The notes beneath the pieces were generated by a model. The model did no database searches, was not told the origin of the DNA, and saw only the letters and a program-made list of their open reading frames with translations. A stretch of 64,000 nucleotides of DNA, from assembly GCA_035578175.1 (NCBI GenBank), contig JAQMRL010000002.1:99674748-99738747 (forward strand), given 5' to 3'. A program made the position numbers and the translations under genes. Below are positions 14,001 through 21,714 of this stretch, in pieces (within the stretch, counting starts at the first letter, position 1; every line of letters starts with the position of its first letter). The DNA is from Catonia carolina (taxonomy: Eukaryota > Arthropoda > Insecta > Hemiptera > Achilidae).

Positions 14001-17000
14001 TTTACGCTACTATTTTATAGACAAAATATATTTGCTTAAGAGTGCTACAAATAGTTTTTAAATGAGTAATAATTATGAACATCTTTCATGGGTAACATTC
14101 CCTACTTTCTATTGATATTAATGCAATGTTGTTTTATGGTTTGTATAAAAAAAATGTTCAATATTTACCTTTTTACTGCTTCTTATACTTTATTATACAA
14201 GTACTTTCGCGGTGCGCACCGCTTCTTCAGGTGAAGAAGAAACATATTGTTTCTAGAAAATGTTTACTGTGAAAATTGCATCTTCCTTGATCAAAGGTTT
14301 CAAACGTTATCACATAGTTCACCTACACATAGTAACCTAACACATACGTTAGGTTACAAAAACGATATGTTCTCGTTTTAACATATCGTTCCGAACGATA
14401 TGTTCAGAACAAACGTTATGTTCCGTTGTCAAAGGAATATGCAATCTTCACAGTAAACATTTTCTAAAAACTATGTTATTAATTGAAGAAGCGGTGCACA
14501 TTGTGAAAGTACTCGTAAAGTTAAAGTATAATATGAAGTAAAAAGGTAAATGTTAGAATTTTTTTTACATAAACCATAACAAAAAAAATTACATTATTAT
14601 GGATTTTGCTGCTATGATGTTAACTAGTAACTTAAATAATTATAATTTCCATTGATAGTACAATATACAAACCTCAGTCAAACGTTTAGTTATAATTTCC
14701 ACAATTTGTTGCCGTGAGTAAGGCGGGAAGTGTAATAACTGTGGTCTTAATTGTATTCTTGCTTGTAATCGAGGAAGTACTCGATCTGTCAAATCTAAAG
14801 CGTTCGCAATACCGACTAGAACTAAACGAGATTTCTTTAAAGAAGGCCATTCAAATATTGTGTAAAGAACTGATTGTTTTCGGCTTTCTAATTGATCTAA
14901 TTCATCCAGTACTAATAATCTATAACAACAAAACAAAAAACAATCAACTATAAAAATTTAATACTAACTTCTAATTTAAAAAAACTCAAAGGGGTCTACT
15001 TTAACACAAAAACAAACCCAAATACCATATGATGAGAATTATTACTTAACTTAATGTCACATGCATGTAAACTGTGAATGAATTGCATGTGAGAATTAAA
15101 ATCTATACACCAAAATTAACACTAATATTATTGATTTATCTCTTATGCTTAATCAAAACAATTATCTAAAATATAAGTCGGTGTATAGAAGTAACAGAAC
15201 GGAGGCGTAATTGACACAACTATGAGTTATCTCATCTCAAGCGCCAGGGGTTCTGAATTCAATTCAAGGTCAGGTCTAGCACTAACAACGAGGGTCATTT
15301 GAAAAATAAAGAACATTTTTCTTTATTTAAAATTTTTTTATTACAGCCAAACACAACTTTTTTTACAACAAACCTGATACTTAAACTATTTTTCTACGTA
15401 ATCGCTATACAAATTTAAACACTTGTATCGTTTCACCAATTTTGCTATGCCTGCTGCATTATACTCAGTTGCTGCCAAGTTGTTTAACCACTCACTTCCG
15501 TCAAAATCGAGGGACCCACCTTGCACACACTTTTTTGTAACCTAAATCACCACTAAAACATCTGTCCTGTTGAATATTTTCTCAATCCTTGAATTGATTT
15601 CATCAGTCACAGCTGAAGGTTGGCCGGAGCATTCTTCATCGTGAACATTCATACACTCGTCGTTAAACTTAATGCACCATTTTCGAACTGAAGCCTTGTT
15701 CATCACATTACCATAAACCTCCATTATTTTTCTGTAAATTTTGATAAGTCGCATTCCTCTAGCGTTCAAAAAGCATATTCTACAACGAAACTCACACTTG
15801 GCAAGATCACAACTTTTGTCACACATTTTTAAGACTTAAAAATAATTAATGCACAACTGTATTCGCTCGCTGTTAGCGCCAGACAGGGCCAAGGTGAATA
15901 GAAGTTCAATGACTTGGCAGCGGAGGTGGTTGGGGAACTGCGAGGCTTGCCAGATCAAAACATTCTTTAATTTCCGAATGACCCTCATACATTTTTTATC
16001 ACTCATTTTCATTTATTTCCTTTCATTCTCTGTATTAACAGTAATTGCAAAACAGTCGGATGTAAAACAAAAAAATTGTTTCAAAGTAATACAATTTCAA
16101 TGAACAACCTGACTCTGTGATGGTGAATAAAGTTAAGATCCTATTTAAAGGGGTAAAGTAAATGCTTTTTTAAGATGATGAGCATTCATACTTTTCACCT
16201 GAGTAACAGGACCTTAACCTTGCAACCAAACACTACCAGTTAGGCTACTAAGGTGAAAACTAACATTTCCACTATCATAAATATTTTTCCGCACAACTAA
16301 AAACCTAATTGACTATGCTGTCATAAAATTTAAAAAAACTGAATTAATATTAATGACACTGAACAAAGAAATTTAAAAAAAGAATGGGTAACTTACATCA
16401 TTTTTTGACACGATGTTATATATTTTTCAATAGCATTTAATAACTTTTTTTCAGTTTTCTGAGTGACTTTAAGATTTAACTCTTCAGTAATACGAGTGTA
16501 CAGAGATGTAGATGACTTAATAGCTGTGCAGTTTACTTGAATTACTTTAAATTTTGAGGAAATCTGAAACAAAATAACAATATCAACATGAGCAAAACTT
16601 AATGACAATGACTCAATAAGTTCAAAAATGCACCAAATTAAACATCCAGATGCTATTAAAAATTAATATAACACATTATATATAAGAAGAAACACTGTTT
16701 ACTGGAGAAACAAATCAACAGTATTAATTTCAACAGCACTAACTTGCAAATCTTCGATCAATAGAAAACAGTAATCATCTTTCAACTGCAGAGTGTTTTT
16801 TTCTCATCATTCTCATTCTTATGATCATTCTCATTTTTTATTAACCAAGGTACTTGAAAGCTGTCATGTTATAAAATTATAGAATCCAAAAAACAAATTT
16901 TTAGCAATTTTGGTCTATGTGTGTGTATGTCAACAAAATATCTCACTAACGAAATAGCATACAAAGTTGAAACTTGGAACTTAAATGAGATACCACAGGG

Positions 17001-20000
17001 AACCCAAAACAAATATTTTCATCAAAATCAGTTGACCAGAAGTAGTAGTCGATTCAAGTGATTTTTCACTTTTTGCAATTTTCTCAAAAAAGGATACAAC
17101 TTTTTTTTAAATTTGAGAATATTTTTTAAACATTGTGACCTTAAAGGTCACAATCTTTATTAGCCATTTCTTACAATAATGCATAATATGCATTTCAGGG
17201 CAAAAATGTATACAATCAAAGTTATAGAATTAAATTAAAAACCTACAACTTTTATTTCAAACATTTTGTTCTATAATGCTTAGTTTAGCATCAATTAGTG
17301 ATTTTCTGTATTTTCCTATTAAAATCTGAAATAAAATGGGATTTTTAAGATTATGACCTTAGTATGCATTTCACGACAGAAGTATATATGACCAAAGAAG
17401 TTACAGAAAATTAAAAACCTACAACTTTTAACAACTATTTTTTTAAGAATTATTTTCTACAGAATACAGTTCAGCATCAAAATTAGTGATATTCAGTGTT
17501 TGTCCTACAGTGGTTAATTTTCATTTTGCATAATTTACTCATAATTAAAATGAGGTTATGTTTTGACAATAAAATATGTTTTATGATAAAAAAAATAGTT
17601 CATGACCTATAAAAAGAATAGGCCCTATAAGATCTATTAAGAATAGTAGATTATGTTTTGTGATTAAAATGTTTATTAGGTAATGTTTTATGATTAAAAT
17701 AAGGTTGTTTTTCATTTTACATTGTTTACTCATTAATATACATGGCTTATATTGTCATTATTTACATTGGCAAGAAAAGTCAAAAAGTCTTTCATACCAG
17801 ATTTTTAATCTTACTGACATGTTTCAGTACTTCCACCATCATCACAGTATATAACATACAAAAAACAGAAACTAATTACTTCATTAAAATAGTTACAAAA
17901 CATGTCACTTCTGAAAGAATTTTAATGAAGAAGTTTCAATGTTATACTTATCGTGGTGAATCCACTAAACATGTAAATGAGATTAAAAATAAATCGATAC
18001 GATTGAATTAAACAATGTTAAGAAGAATAAAAGTAAATGAACGCTAGTAATGCATGTTATTTAGACTGATTACAATTTGCAGGATGAATTTTAAAAAACT
18101 ATTCTACAAAGTTTTTCTGAGCAACACATTTAAAATCCAAACCCAAACCAACACAACAAGAAAAAACTTACCTTGTTATCTGAAAGTATTAAATTAAGAG
18201 ATGCCGTTTTTCCAGTTCCCGGCGGTCCAGATATATAAAGAGTTCCAGAACATTCATCACCTACATGTTTCTCCAAGAAATCTTTTAATTCTGACAATTT
18301 ATCATCACGACAAGGAAGAGAAGTTGGAGCTGTACTATGTAAAGCTCTTACAGCATCTTTCAAACTTTTCTTTTCGATTGTTACTGAAAATAAAATTAAC
18401 AAACAGTGTCAAATAAACAACTTGGCCGGCTTCACTAATTTTCACTAATAGGCCATTTACCGTTACTACTACATTGGTTTTTAACAACTTTTGATACTGT
18501 ATTTACAACAAAATTGTACGTACAACTAAATTAAAACCAGATCAAAATTGTAAGTAGGCCAATGACTAAATTAAATATTATTAAAAATATATACATATAC
18601 ATTAATACATAAATTATAATATCGTGTAAAACTCGACCAAAAAGAGAAAACTAATTATCTTTAACATTTTCAACAGAAAATTTTGAATTGTTACTACTGT
18701 TTGATAAAAATATTCACAAAAGTTACACCATTCTTGACTTGTATTATTATTACATTACGAGTATTTTTGCTCATAATAATGCACCTTGAGGCTATTTTTT
18801 AAAAAAATATATTTAATGCAAATTCTTCTACAGAAAATCATGAAGTTCTGCTAATTTAAACACCTACAGAGAATGTTAAAATATAAAAAACTATAGTAAT
18901 TTTATTTACTTAATTTTTTATAAAATAACTTTTACCCTAAAGTACATCTAAAGGTTGTTAACTAAAAAACAAACTATTTTTTAAAAGACACAAACTATCA
19001 AAAAAAAATTATCCAAAGGACCAATCATCTCTTATACTCTTAATTATAGGAAAAGTAAAAAGTTTATTTTAGATTGTTGGAGCTATTTGAAAATTTTGAA
19101 TTAAGAGTATAATACTTTTTGATTCTTGACAGCTAATTTTTAAAACCCATCACGGATTAAGTTACAAAAACATTAAACATATGGCTTAACTTTAACTGAA
19201 CAACGGCAGTTTTAATCTGCAATGAATAACAAACATCAGTGTGTGCTTGCCTTCTACACTTATCAAATATGCTAGTAACCAAAAAACAGCTGATTGTCTA
19301 AATTACTGATAAAAATTAGCATAATTATGTATATGGTGCAAATATACTTTACACTAAATTCTCTAGTAATTACCATCTTAAAAAATTGATTTAAAACTCA
19401 GCATAAGGAAAAAATAGTTTTTACAAGTTTTGCCGAAATGGAGGAAATTACCTGGCGGAAACAATTCCTTTCTAAATGATCCAGTTTTTGAAACAGGGCT
19501 ATCTACAGTCAATCTTCTTAATAAAGAACTGGGAGTTGAACGTTTGGCTGGACTTGAATCATCTGTAACAAAACAAATTCTCATGGTCATTCATACAACA
19601 CAAGGTTATTACAATCCACAAACTTTACACAGATATCAATATTTCAAGTGATTCCAGTACAGTGATCAACACTGTGAGTCTATGTGCAAATGAATGTCTC
19701 TCTAGAAAATTGGAAAGTTTCTGATAAAAGATAAAAAGACGTTCAAATAATTCTACACCCGAAAATTTACCAGAAATGTGTGAATTAATTGCAGAAGTAA
19801 AGACAAAGAGAAAAACTAGACCATGATAATAAATGACCCAACAAAAATAAACTATGTCTCAGCCCCATTGACAGGTACACAAAACCGTAATAAAAAGGAT
19901 TCGATTACAAATTGAAATAAAAATATTACACTGAAGGGTCCAAAAATCAGGCATAACCTTGTCAAAATTTCAAAGGTGTGGCAGTTCATACATTTCCAAA

Positions 20001-21203
20001 TAAAACTTATTAAGAAAAGCAAAACGAAAATATATTCAGTGAAAATTAAACAAGCAAGAATAGATATTAAAATTATAATTAATAACATCTCAAAAAACAC
20101 ATAATTAAAAAAACATTGAGTTTCTTATGTTGTATATTAAGTTTTAACCAAGAACACTAATTTACACAAAAAAAAGTTTATTTACAAACAGTGTGACTTG
20201 TTCTACTTGGTGATGTAGGATTACTTGGAATTCCGATATTCTTCTCTCCCTCTCTCCCTCCCTTCCCCTCCCTTGGTGAATGAAGTAAAGGTGTCATTTT
20301 TAGGGTGGAAATTACATGCTTTTAAGAAGGCCTGGCATGCTGATAAGCATACTTTAATACTCAGTGAGGAATGCAAGGGTAAACCCATTTCACTCCTCGT
20401 TTAACTTAGTAAACCATCTAGAGGTTCAAACCACTTTTGGCTAATGACGTAAACAACACACAACAATAATGTTTAATTGTGTAAACTCTTTCTCCACCCA
20501 AAAAACACATCTTGTGAGACCCCATGGTTGTTGGTGACTTCACTCCTCAACATTTTGTGTTCGAAAACAAACAAATGTATGACCAATCTTATTAGAAGAA
20601 AATATCAATGATTTTTTCCTGTAGTGAGTTCCTTAACTTTTGTACGTTTATCTTTAAATACACCCATGAGAAAACAAAACTATTTAGACTACTTTGTCCA
20701 TTGACTTTTTAAAATAATTCTAAAAAATAGAATTTTCAAACCAAAAAGTAACATAAAAGTAGTATACATAGCAGTCTGAATTACTGAAGTGATTTCATTA
20801 AGGAATTGAGCAGCTGAGTTGGCTGCAGTGTTTTCTTTACAAACACACTAAGAAGTTACAACTTACCAAACATAAAGCCTAACACTCACCATGATTGCAC
20901 ACTATCAAGGTAGCTAAAGTGAAGTAAAATAAATTAAACTGTATAAAAGAATAAGCTAAAAGAGCACTCACCTGGAGAGATAGAATTAATGCTTGGACTG
21001 TAATGACGTTTAATGGGGGAATTTACTTTCAGTAAAAATCTGTCATCTCTTTCATTAATTTCTTTTTTCGTAGGAGTTTTATTAGGTGAAGCGATTAACT
21101 TTTTTTTGCAACAATTTTCCTTTTCACTAAGAGTCTTTTTGCCGGATGATGGAATCAATTTTTTTCTAGCAGCGAAGTTAATTTTTGTTTGAAGAGTTGC
21201 CAT
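1255..21203 (-). CDS. Cdc6: Cdc6 replication licensing ATPase, nine coding exons
   Basis: Cdc6 is a nuclear AAA+ ATPase that joins ORC at origins in G1 and, with Cdt1, loads the MCM2-7 helicase. Coding exons (minus strand) are 21203-20972, 19562-19452, 18383-18172, 16563-16397, 14919-14673, 13670-13523, 7829-7627, 5600-5460 and 1347-1255. Their phases agree at every junction, giving about 517 residues against 560 in human CDC6. Visible motifs are Walker A GPPGTGKT (about 167-174), Walker B LLVLDE (242-247), sensor-1 Asn in LVGIAN (about 280), sensor 2 GDLRRALD (347-354) and a C-terminal winged helix starting at LHEVYSKICDKRNIVAVD. The N-terminus has a KEN box, an RRL cyclin-binding motif and several S/T-P-x-K sites. 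The gene spans 20 kb because its introns hold many transposons. Exon joins are inferred from splice signals and family similarity, without transcript data. An AG at 21226/21225 just upstream of the ATG suggests a 5' UTR intron. Confidence 0.95.
1632..2557 (+). mobile_element. Eroded, internally deleted mariner
   Basis: Terminal inverted repeats TACGAGGGGGTACCCAAAAG (left) and TACAAGGGATACCCAAAAG (right, minus strand) bound 926 bp, flanked by TA. Inside, N-terminal helix-turn-helix remnants (SQVYEWFSWFKNGDISIDD) are followed by catalytic-region remnants (WFFHHNNAPTH, PYSPELALCDFFLFPRMK) and the C-terminal KKCFEQ region. The middle, with the first catalytic Asp, is missing and the second Asp is replaced by Asn, so it cannot be an active transposase. 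It lies in Cdc6 intron 8. Confidence 0.85.
2558..2989. other. Cdc6 intron 8 sequence, nothing recognised
   Basis: AT-rich intron DNA without recognised features. Confidence 0.5.
2990..5261. mobile_element. 2.3-kb element with ~0.95-kb inverted arms (CTTTCTC family)
   Basis: The left arm (about 2990-3938) recurs as its reverse complement at about 4262-5261. Both outer ends read TTACTTTCTCTTGCCTATAT, and a 5-bp TATTT flanks each side (2985-2989, 5262-5266), so insertion as a unit is likely. The arms carry a TG/CA microsatellite near the outer end and an inner palindrome around AAAGTTGTAG..CTACAACTTT. The 320-bp centre holds a LINE-like scrap (AYGSECTNTFYQKERF..). No transposase is visible. The transposon class is unknown; a foldback-type non-autonomous DNA element is the simplest reading. 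It lies in Cdc6 intron 8. Confidence 0.8.
5041..5128. repeat. (CA)n(CGCA)n(CG)n(CA)n microsatellite
   Basis: About 88 bp of uninterrupted alternating purine-pyrimidine sequence with a (CG)n core, inside the right arm of the inverted-repeat element. The matching spot in the left arm (about 3124-3145) has only a short TG run. Confidence 0.95.
5460..5600 (-). CDS. Cdc6: Cdc6 exon 8: winged helix
   Basis: A 141-nt exon (47 codons, phase 0 to 0) from acceptor TTTCAG| to donor AAG|GTTTGT. It encodes LHEVYSKICDKRNIVAVDIS.. to NRLSK. A second GT 12 bases upstream would break the frame into the last exon, so the downstream donor was chosen. Confidence 0.9.
5601..6262. other. Cdc6 intron 7 sequence, nothing recognised
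   Basis: AT-rich. Two overlapping open frames near 5864-6092 have no recognisable similarity and no coding signature. Confidence 0.4.
6276..6445 (+). repeat. tRNA-derived SINE with 13-bp target duplication
   Basis: A box GCGTAGTAGGTAACGTGCTTG and B box GGGTTCAAATCCC, a tRNA-unrelated body (TCATTTCATCTTTCACTG, GCAGACGTTAAAC-type end) and a poly-A tail. A perfect ATCTCTTTGAATG flanks both sides (6263-6275 and 6446-6458), showing retroposition. Related copies are at 29332 and, reversed, at 51387. Confidence 0.85.
6692..6855 (+). repeat. tRNA-derived SINE, second subfamily
   Basis: GGCGTAGTGGTTAGCACAAC (A box) and GGTTCCCGGGTTCTATTCC (B box), then GCATTTTTTCATCACTCATTTTC and the shared 3' module GTCTGCATTAGCAGAAATTG..CAGACGTAGT with A8. 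The interrupted copy at 15195-16076 has the same body. Confidence 0.75.
6990..7558. mobile_element. DD41D-type transposase relic with internal inversion
   Basis: The minus strand of about 7170-6990 encodes NANIYLDVLQQFIAPQLEE then FQQDEAPPHW, the second catalytic Asp region. The plus strand of about 7172-7405 encodes RSPDITPLDFFFWGYIKDRV and a C-terminal helix to a stop. In a normal transposase these halves follow each other on one strand, so one half is inverted. The right end may be at CACCCGGTA (about 7558). It lies in Cdc6 intron 7 and is non-functional. Confidence 0.7.
7627..7829 (-). CDS. Cdc6: Cdc6 exon 7: lid to winged-helix linker
   Basis: A 203-nt exon from acceptor TTGCAG| to donor AAG|GTAAGC. 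It encodes residues 373-440: GEENLSIGVKQVMDVISNIYG, an acidic Asp/Ser loop, then FPLQQKLLICAILIHLK, which is the start of the winged-helix domain. It lies about 5.7 kb from exon 6; that intron contains the RTE-like LINE and an R400 copy. Confidence 0.92.
7830..8515. other. Cdc6 intron 6 sequence, nothing recognised
   Basis: AT-rich. A 100-codon open frame on the plus strand (7946-8248) has no recognisable similarity. Confidence 0.4.
8527..11872 (-). mobile_element. Full-length RTE-like LINE with 11-bp target duplication
   Basis: A 3346-bp non-LTR retrotransposon flanked by perfect ATATTAACATT copies at 8516-8526 and 11873-11883. The 5' end (right side) is GC-richer than the surroundings, and the 3' end carries a short AAG-type tail. 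It contains one long intact ORF (next entry). It sits in Cdc6 intron 6 in the same orientation as the gene. Confidence 0.9.
8581..11667 (-). CDS. LINE ORF: AP endonuclease plus reverse transcriptase
   Basis: 1028 uninterrupted codons. An APE-type endonuclease occupies about residues 85-330, with TWN (N91), SEVRW (E120), GDFNA (228-231) and SDHN (324-327). Reverse transcriptase follows from about 540, with KAPGPDD, the GFKSGFGTREAIF region, CFIDYEKAFDNV, GVRQGCILSP and the catalytic RYADD (781-785). The C-terminal part (LLYGVEAWTLK, EMWTLRRMMRVSWVDHVTNEDIL, a basic GRGRGRRRLSWL tail) is typical of RTE/BovB-like elements, often annotated as craniofacial development protein 2-like. These proteins nick target DNA and copy their own RNA into it. 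There is no visible disruption, so it may be active. The clade is given by motif impression, not by a tree. Confidence 0.9.
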   Translation of the reverse strand: MEGHPFVLRLRNRSQRRRNQGLVNGVRIQKVKGTHCIKDPYGYSQDIHPISIMMKAQIQMASSPGQALSGQEVRRIPRFQLDRKAKIATWNVKTLFAAGKFDNLIQEMNRMEIGILGVSEVRWPGNGMIRSKGKVMYYSGISDSDRNHQHGVGILMDESIQRSVKNFIPCSERVLLIQLCGRPININIIQVYAPTADKSEEEIEEFYKQLDSVLRITKQNEVNIILGDFNAKVGKGRAGSVVGDYGLGERNERGERLVQYCEDNNLVITNTWFTLPPRRLYTWKSPQDSDQQTVRNQIDYIIINRRFRNFITKVTTMPGADMESDHNPLRADILLRLSIPKGRASKKILKPELLKDQERRSLYKNHLNKGLEGVSNTGDMSKHWLEIKEVFKKTNELFLGNTERRTKSKWMTDDILDLMEERRRSKIEGNYMEYRNLQRRIRNGIRTAKESWLADRCLEAENLSRLGDSFHLHKKVKEIAGVYNRRNISFIKDENNKIILDTEELLLTWRRYTTTLFQDDRPENPEAGVMPLSGPSILKSEIKHAIALMKNSKAPGPDDMYSETFHLVSEHNLDIIVRLFNNIYDTGHIPEDWLLSTFVALPKSNNANSCKDYRLISLMSHFLKLFLRVLHTRLYRRCEEVSGASQFGFKSGFGTREAIFSLQTLVQNCQDQRKDVYLCFIDYEKAFDNVKHDLLISYLGDLGLDGKDIRLIGNLYWNQRAAVRIQDAGTTEEFEIKKGVRQGCILSPMLFNLYVERAFAESISDSSMGIKVNGIPINNIRYADDTVILADSADDLQALLDKVNEKSQGLGLKINIRKTKCMAISRNGTPGTRISINGESIEQVAQFKYLGCMINQEWDPDHEIKCRIEQARATFLRLGKFLRDKNLSLSLRYRMVKCYVWSVLLYGVEAWTLKTNSISKLEAFEMWTLRRMMRVSWVDHVTNEDILRRAGLVDRELFEIIKTRKTGYLGHILRGERYHFQRLILQGRIEGGGRGRGRRRLSWLRNIRQWTGIRDFQALQEAAIDRVI
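11884..13065. other. Cdc6 intron 6 sequence, nothing recognised
   Basis: AT-rich. A small hairpin (TCAACTACC..GGTAGTTGA, about 12425-12452) is the only structure seen. Confidence 0.45.
13076..13487 (+). repeat. R400 interspersed repeat, full copy
   Basis: About 412 bp flanked by ACATGTACAA at 13066-13075 and 13488-13497. It matches the repeat at 49700-50516 (opposite strand) and the shorter one at 20270-20470. It carries a short open frame beginning MNFIIQPDPDVNEMMVSFAR that is partly conserved in the second copy. The end is rich in AAC repeats. The target duplications and variable start suggest a retroposon; no pol III promoter was confirmed. Confidence 0.7.
13523..13670 (-). CDS. Cdc6: Cdc6 exon 6: sensor 2
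   Basis: A 148-nt exon from acceptor TTTTAG| to donor ATG|GTAAGT. It encodes residues 324-372. KVAAISGDLRRALDMARRVI is the sensor-2 helix of the lid domain. It ends in phase 1 after an Asn/Ser-rich tail. Confidence 0.92.
14119..14600. mobile_element. Foldback MITE
   Basis: Arms of about 190 bp (14119-14312 and 14405-14600) are imperfect reverse complements. Both contain TTTACCTTTTTACT, a GTGCRCACCGCTTCTTC-type stretch and AGAAAATGTTTACTGTGAA. The short centre holds repeated AACGATATGTT motifs. There is no coding capacity. It lies in Cdc6 intron 5, about 70 bp from exon 5. Confidence 0.7.
14673..14919 (-). CDS. Cdc6: Cdc6 exon 5: Walker B, sensor 1, initiator-specific region
   Basis: A 247-nt exon from acceptor TTATAG| to donor GAG|GTTTGT. 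It encodes residues 241-323: Walker B LLVLDELDQL, then FEWP, then LVGIANALDLTDRVLPRLQAR with the sensor-1 Asn and the arginine-finger region, then FPPYSRQQIVEII. This is the stretch that identifies the gene most firmly as Cdc6. Confidence 0.96.
15195..16076 (+). repeat. SINE interrupted by a mariner
   Basis: The SINE head (15195-15286, with GGTTCTGAATTCAATTC as B-box relic and CAGGTCTAGCA) resumes at 15990 with CATTTTTTATCACTCATTTTC and the GTATTAACAGTAATTGCAAAACAG module. It matches the continuous copy at 6692-6855, so the 15287-15989 segment is a later insertion. Confidence 0.7.
15287..15989 (-). mobile_element. Deleted mariner inside a SINE
   Basis: TIRs AACGAGGGTCATTTG (left) and TATGAGGGTCATTCG (right, minus strand) bound about 703 bp. 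On the minus strand an N-terminal helix-turn-helix region remains (CEFRCRICFLNARGMRL.., GNVMNKASVRKWCIKF) together with the extreme C-terminus (NLAATEYNAAGIAKLVKRY, LNLYSDYVEK, stop). The catalytic middle is deleted. Confidence 0.8.
16200..16256 (-). repeat. Possible tRNA-like SINE scrap
   Basis: The minus strand reads TTAGTAGCCTAACTGGTAGTG followed 25 nt later by AAGGTCCTGTTACTCAG, weakly resembling A and B boxes. Confidence 0.25.
16397..16563 (-). CDS. Cdc6: Cdc6 exon 4: AAA+ core
   Basis: A 167-nt exon from acceptor TTTCAG| to donor AT|GTAAGT. It encodes residues 186-240, beginning ISSKFKVIQVNC, the beta-strand that follows Walker A in Cdc6/Orc1 proteins, and running to SCQKM. It ends in phase 2, completed by A from exon 5 (ATA, Ile). 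Confidence 0.92.
16862..17806 (+). mobile_element. Decayed CTTTCTC-family unit
   Basis: A single arm-like copy in the forward orientation. It has TTTTAGCAATTTTGGTCTATGTGTGTG, TCAAAATCAGTTGACCAGAAG, the inner palindrome arm CCTACAACTTTTATTTCAAAC, and the inner end TTGGCAAGAAAAG..CATACCAGATTTTTAA. It is strongly diverged from the 2990 and 33501 copies. It lies in Cdc6 intron 3. Confidence 0.7.
17807..18171. other. Cdc6 intron 3 sequence, nothing recognised
   Basis: AT-rich intron DNA with no recognised feature. Confidence 0.4.
18172..18383 (-). CDS. Cdc6: Cdc6 exon 3: start of AAA+ domain, Walker A
   Basis: A 212-nt exon from acceptor TTTCAG| to donor AAG|GTAAGT. It encodes residues 115-185, with the typical entry PCRDDKLSELKDFLEKHVG followed by the P-loop GPPGTGKT (Lys at about 173). 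It changes the reading phase from 1 to 0, and the next exon matches. Confidence 0.95.
18384..19451. other. Cdc6 intron 2 sequence, nothing recognised
   Basis: AT-rich intron with no recognised repeat family. Confidence 0.45.
19452..19562 (-). CDS. Cdc6: Cdc6 exon 2: CDK sites and Cy motif
   Basis: A 111-nt exon (37 codons) between acceptor TTACAG| and donor CAG|GTAATT, in phase 1. It encodes residues 78-114. It contains S81-P-A-K, S99-P-V-S-K and an R93-R94-L95 motif followed by T-V that fits the RxL (Cy) cyclin-docking consensus. Confidence 0.88.
19563..20265. other. Cdc6 intron 1, 3' part, nothing recognised
   Basis: AT-rich. A pyrimidine-rich stretch (CTCTCCCTCTCTCCCTCC) begins near 20245, next to the R400 fragment. 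Confidence 0.4.
20270..20475 (+). repeat. R400 fragment, 5'-truncated
   Basis: Matches the 3' half of the 13076 copy: GTGAATGAAGTAAAGGTGTC, GCCTGGCATGCTGATAAGCA, CTCAGTGAGGAATGCAAGG, and the AAACAACACACAAC end. Confidence 0.7.
20476..20971. other. Cdc6 intron 1, 5' part, nothing recognised
   Basis: AT-rich intron DNA with no recognised feature. Confidence 0.4.
20972..21203 (-). CDS. Cdc6: Cdc6 exon 1: disordered regulatory N-terminus
   Basis: Encodes residues 1-77 plus one base of codon 78. The ATG at 21203-21201 is the first in-frame Met after a likely 3' splice site (AG ending at 21225). The donor is CAG|GTGAGT at 20972/20971. The sequence is basic and low in structure, with a KEN box at residues 28-30 and CDK-type sites at S39, T43 and S62 (each S/T-P-x-K), plus S69-P and S76-P. 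In other animals this region controls nuclear export and APC/C-Cdh1 turnover; the same role here is inferred. Confidence 0.9.
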
Positions 21204-21224
21204 TTTAAATTACCGGTGATTAAT

Positions 21225-21714
21225 CTAAAACAAAAATTATTTTTTATTAATTATAAATTTCAGACATGTCCGCCAGGCAATAGTTGAGATTTAGAATTGA
21301 CTACAAAGCTAAAGAAGCTAGGTTCTATTCTCAGCTAGTGGTGGCTCAGAAATTTCAAGTTCCCCATTTAATTCTGCCGAACAAACAAATATTATTACAA
21401 AACAGTAGTTAATTTCCATTTAACAACGGATAGGAGAGAGTATGCTGTGGTGATTGCTAATATTAAGTGTTACCTGAAATGGTATGTAGATAAAATAGGT
21501 CGGAAGGGGAGAATGTTTTATTTTTAATTGAATTTATGTAACATCACTGAAGAGTTAAGTGGATGAAATTGCTATGAACAAAAAAATAGTTTTGAAAAAA
21601 TGCAAAGTTTTAAGGCTCTTATCTCTTTGTGGATTGTCCGATTTCTTTCATGTTGGCACCTTATCCTTTCTTGAAAATGTATAGTACTATATAATAAAAG
21701 ATCTTCAAGAAGTA
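21225..21714. other. Upstream of the Cdc6 ATG, nothing recognised
   Basis: TTTTGTTTTAG ends at 21225 on the minus strand, so the ATG exon probably has a spliced 5' leader and the promoter lies further right, at an unknown position. No CpG-rich patch is seen here. Confidence 0.4.

Noticed and set aside
21150..21203. PIP box in the Cdc6 N-terminus (QTKINFAA)
   Set aside because: The aromatic residue is one position early and the second aromatic is absent, so the PCNA-binding consensus is not met.
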